From: an uncultured Tolumonas sp.
Lineage (GTDB): Bacteria; Pseudomonadota; Gammaproteobacteria; Enterobacterales; Aeromonadaceae
Assembly (NCBI RefSeq): GCF_963678185.1
Contig: NZ_OY782757.1
Span: 2,346,001 to 2,410,000 of the forward strand
Reading direction: 5' to 3'
Length of the DNA stretch: 64,000 nt
The notes below the pieces were generated by a model that worked only from the letters and a program-made list of their open reading frames with translations, was not told the origin of the DNA and did no database searches. Both the position numbers and the translations under genes were made by a program. Positions 61,446 to 64,000 of this stretch are shown here, one piece after another; within the stretch, counting starts at the first letter, position 1, and each line of letters opens with the position of its first letter.

Positions 61446-61473
61446 AAAAAGCCCTGAGCGTCAGCTCAGGGCT
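61446..61473 (-). terminator. Terminator of the rRNA operon
   Basis: AGCCCTGAGC (61450-61459) and GCTCAGGGCT (61464-61473) form a 10-bp stem with a GTCA loop, and on the minus strand five T follow. It lies 12 bp after the tRNA-Asp 3' end. Confidence 0.93.
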
Positions 61474-61484
61474 TTTCAAAGTAT

Positions 61485-61561
61485 TGGCGGAGTGGACGGG
61501 ACTCGAACCCGCGACCCCCGGCGTGACAGGCCGGTATTCTAACCGACTGAACTACCACTCC
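61485..61561 (-). tRNA. tRNA-Asp (GTC)
   Basis: A 77-nt tRNA with the acceptor stem GGAGTGG/CCACTCC, D-arm AGTTCAGTCGGTTAGAA, anticodon GTC within CCTGTCACGC and T-arm GGTTCGAGTCC. The CCA end is encoded at 61485-61487. It is the distal tRNA of the rRNA operon, as in rrnC and rrnH of E. coli. Confidence 0.97.
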
Positions 61562-61625
61562 GCACTTTTCTCTCTATGCTCGCTCAACCGTTGTCACCCA
61601 GTCAAGGTCTTCACATCAATTAGGA

Positions 61626-61742
61626 GCCTGGCAGTGTCCTACTCTCACATGGCGAATGCCACACTACCATCGGCGCTACAACGTTTCACTTCTGTGTTCG
61701 GCATGGGTACAGGTGGTTCCATCGCGCTATTGCCGCCAGGCA
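61626..61742 (-). rRNA. rrf: 5S ribosomal RNA
   Basis: About 117 nt. The 5' TGCCTGGCGGC pairs with the 3' end CTGCCAGGC, and the internal CCCATGCCGAACACAGAAGT is the conserved 5S loop region. Ends are set by the terminal helix and are good to a base or two. A spacer of about 130 bp separates it from 23S; 64 bp separate it from tRNA-Asp. Confidence 0.96.
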
Positions 61743-61872
61743 TATTCGGTTCCCTTATCGCTGTTATTAACCATCTTCAGCAATAAGTCTTGGAAAGCTG
61801 TGTTGACTATTCCTAGTCAATCTTTATCAGTTCATCAATCAAACAAGCGCTTTAAAACTACTTGGGTGTTGT

Positions 61873-64000
<2,128 letters not shown>

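Overview
The window reads as chromosome of a gammaproteobacterium close to the Aeromonadaceae (Tolumonas/Aeromonas-like). The reasons are a complete E. coli-type maltose regulon, a RecBCD operon, Lpp, MetJ boxes before metF, and an LPS-core locus that carries the glycosyltransferase/deacetylase fusion known from Aeromonas as WahA. The genus is an inference; nothing here proves it. Most of the window is housekeeping or metabolic chromosome. I see no insertion sequence, prophage, CRISPR array or defence island.

Layout. 1-6.8 kb: the 3' end of a DbpA-type helicase gene, rhlE, a large hybrid sensor kinase and, convergent with it and overlapping by 50 bp, an HD-GYP c-di-GMP phosphodiesterase. 6.9-9.8 kb: a MarR regulator divergent from a class I/II aminotransferase, then metF with four tandem Met boxes. 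9.8-18.6 kb: recC-recB-recD on the minus strand, with no ptrA between recC and recB. 18.9-20.3 kb: an L,D-transpeptidase convergent with lpp, whose product it may attach to peptidoglycan.

20.5-32.8 kb: a sugar island. A TorS-like hybrid kinase (minus) and an OmpR-type response regulator (minus) flank eight plus-strand kilobases that encode a ribose-type ABC importer (ATPase, permease, binding protein), a XylB-like kinase, a D-lyxose/D-mannose isomerase-like cupin, a class II ketose-bisphosphate aldolase and a PfkB kinase. A mak fructokinase gene follows. Together they suggest uptake of a pentose or hexose such as D-lyxose or D-mannose, isomerisation to a ketose, phosphorylation and aldol cleavage under two-component control.

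32.9-50.5 kb: the maltose regulon. It comprises malT, malPQ, an unrelated metallo-beta-lactamase-fold gene, malEFG (minus) divergent from malK-lamB-malM, and a second malK. MalT boxes lie before malP and in the 445-bp malE/malK intergenic region. Hairpins without U-tracts lie after malE, malK, lamB and malM.

50.6-61.4 kb: LPS core and heptose genes: hldD, wahA-like, a waaL-type ligase, GT25 and GT32 transferases, waaF, three more GT9 (heptosyltransferase-family) genes and waaE-like. The part from about 53.4 to 56.1 kb is visibly AT-rich. 61.4-64 kb: the distal part of a minus-strand rRNA operon (23S partial, 5S, tRNA-Asp, terminator).

Start sites were moved inside the longest open frame where a ribosome binding site or family alignment from memory supports it (HD-GYP gene, recC, malT, malP, malE, waaF and three GT9 genes). 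All family assignments come from reading motifs by eye; no database search was run.
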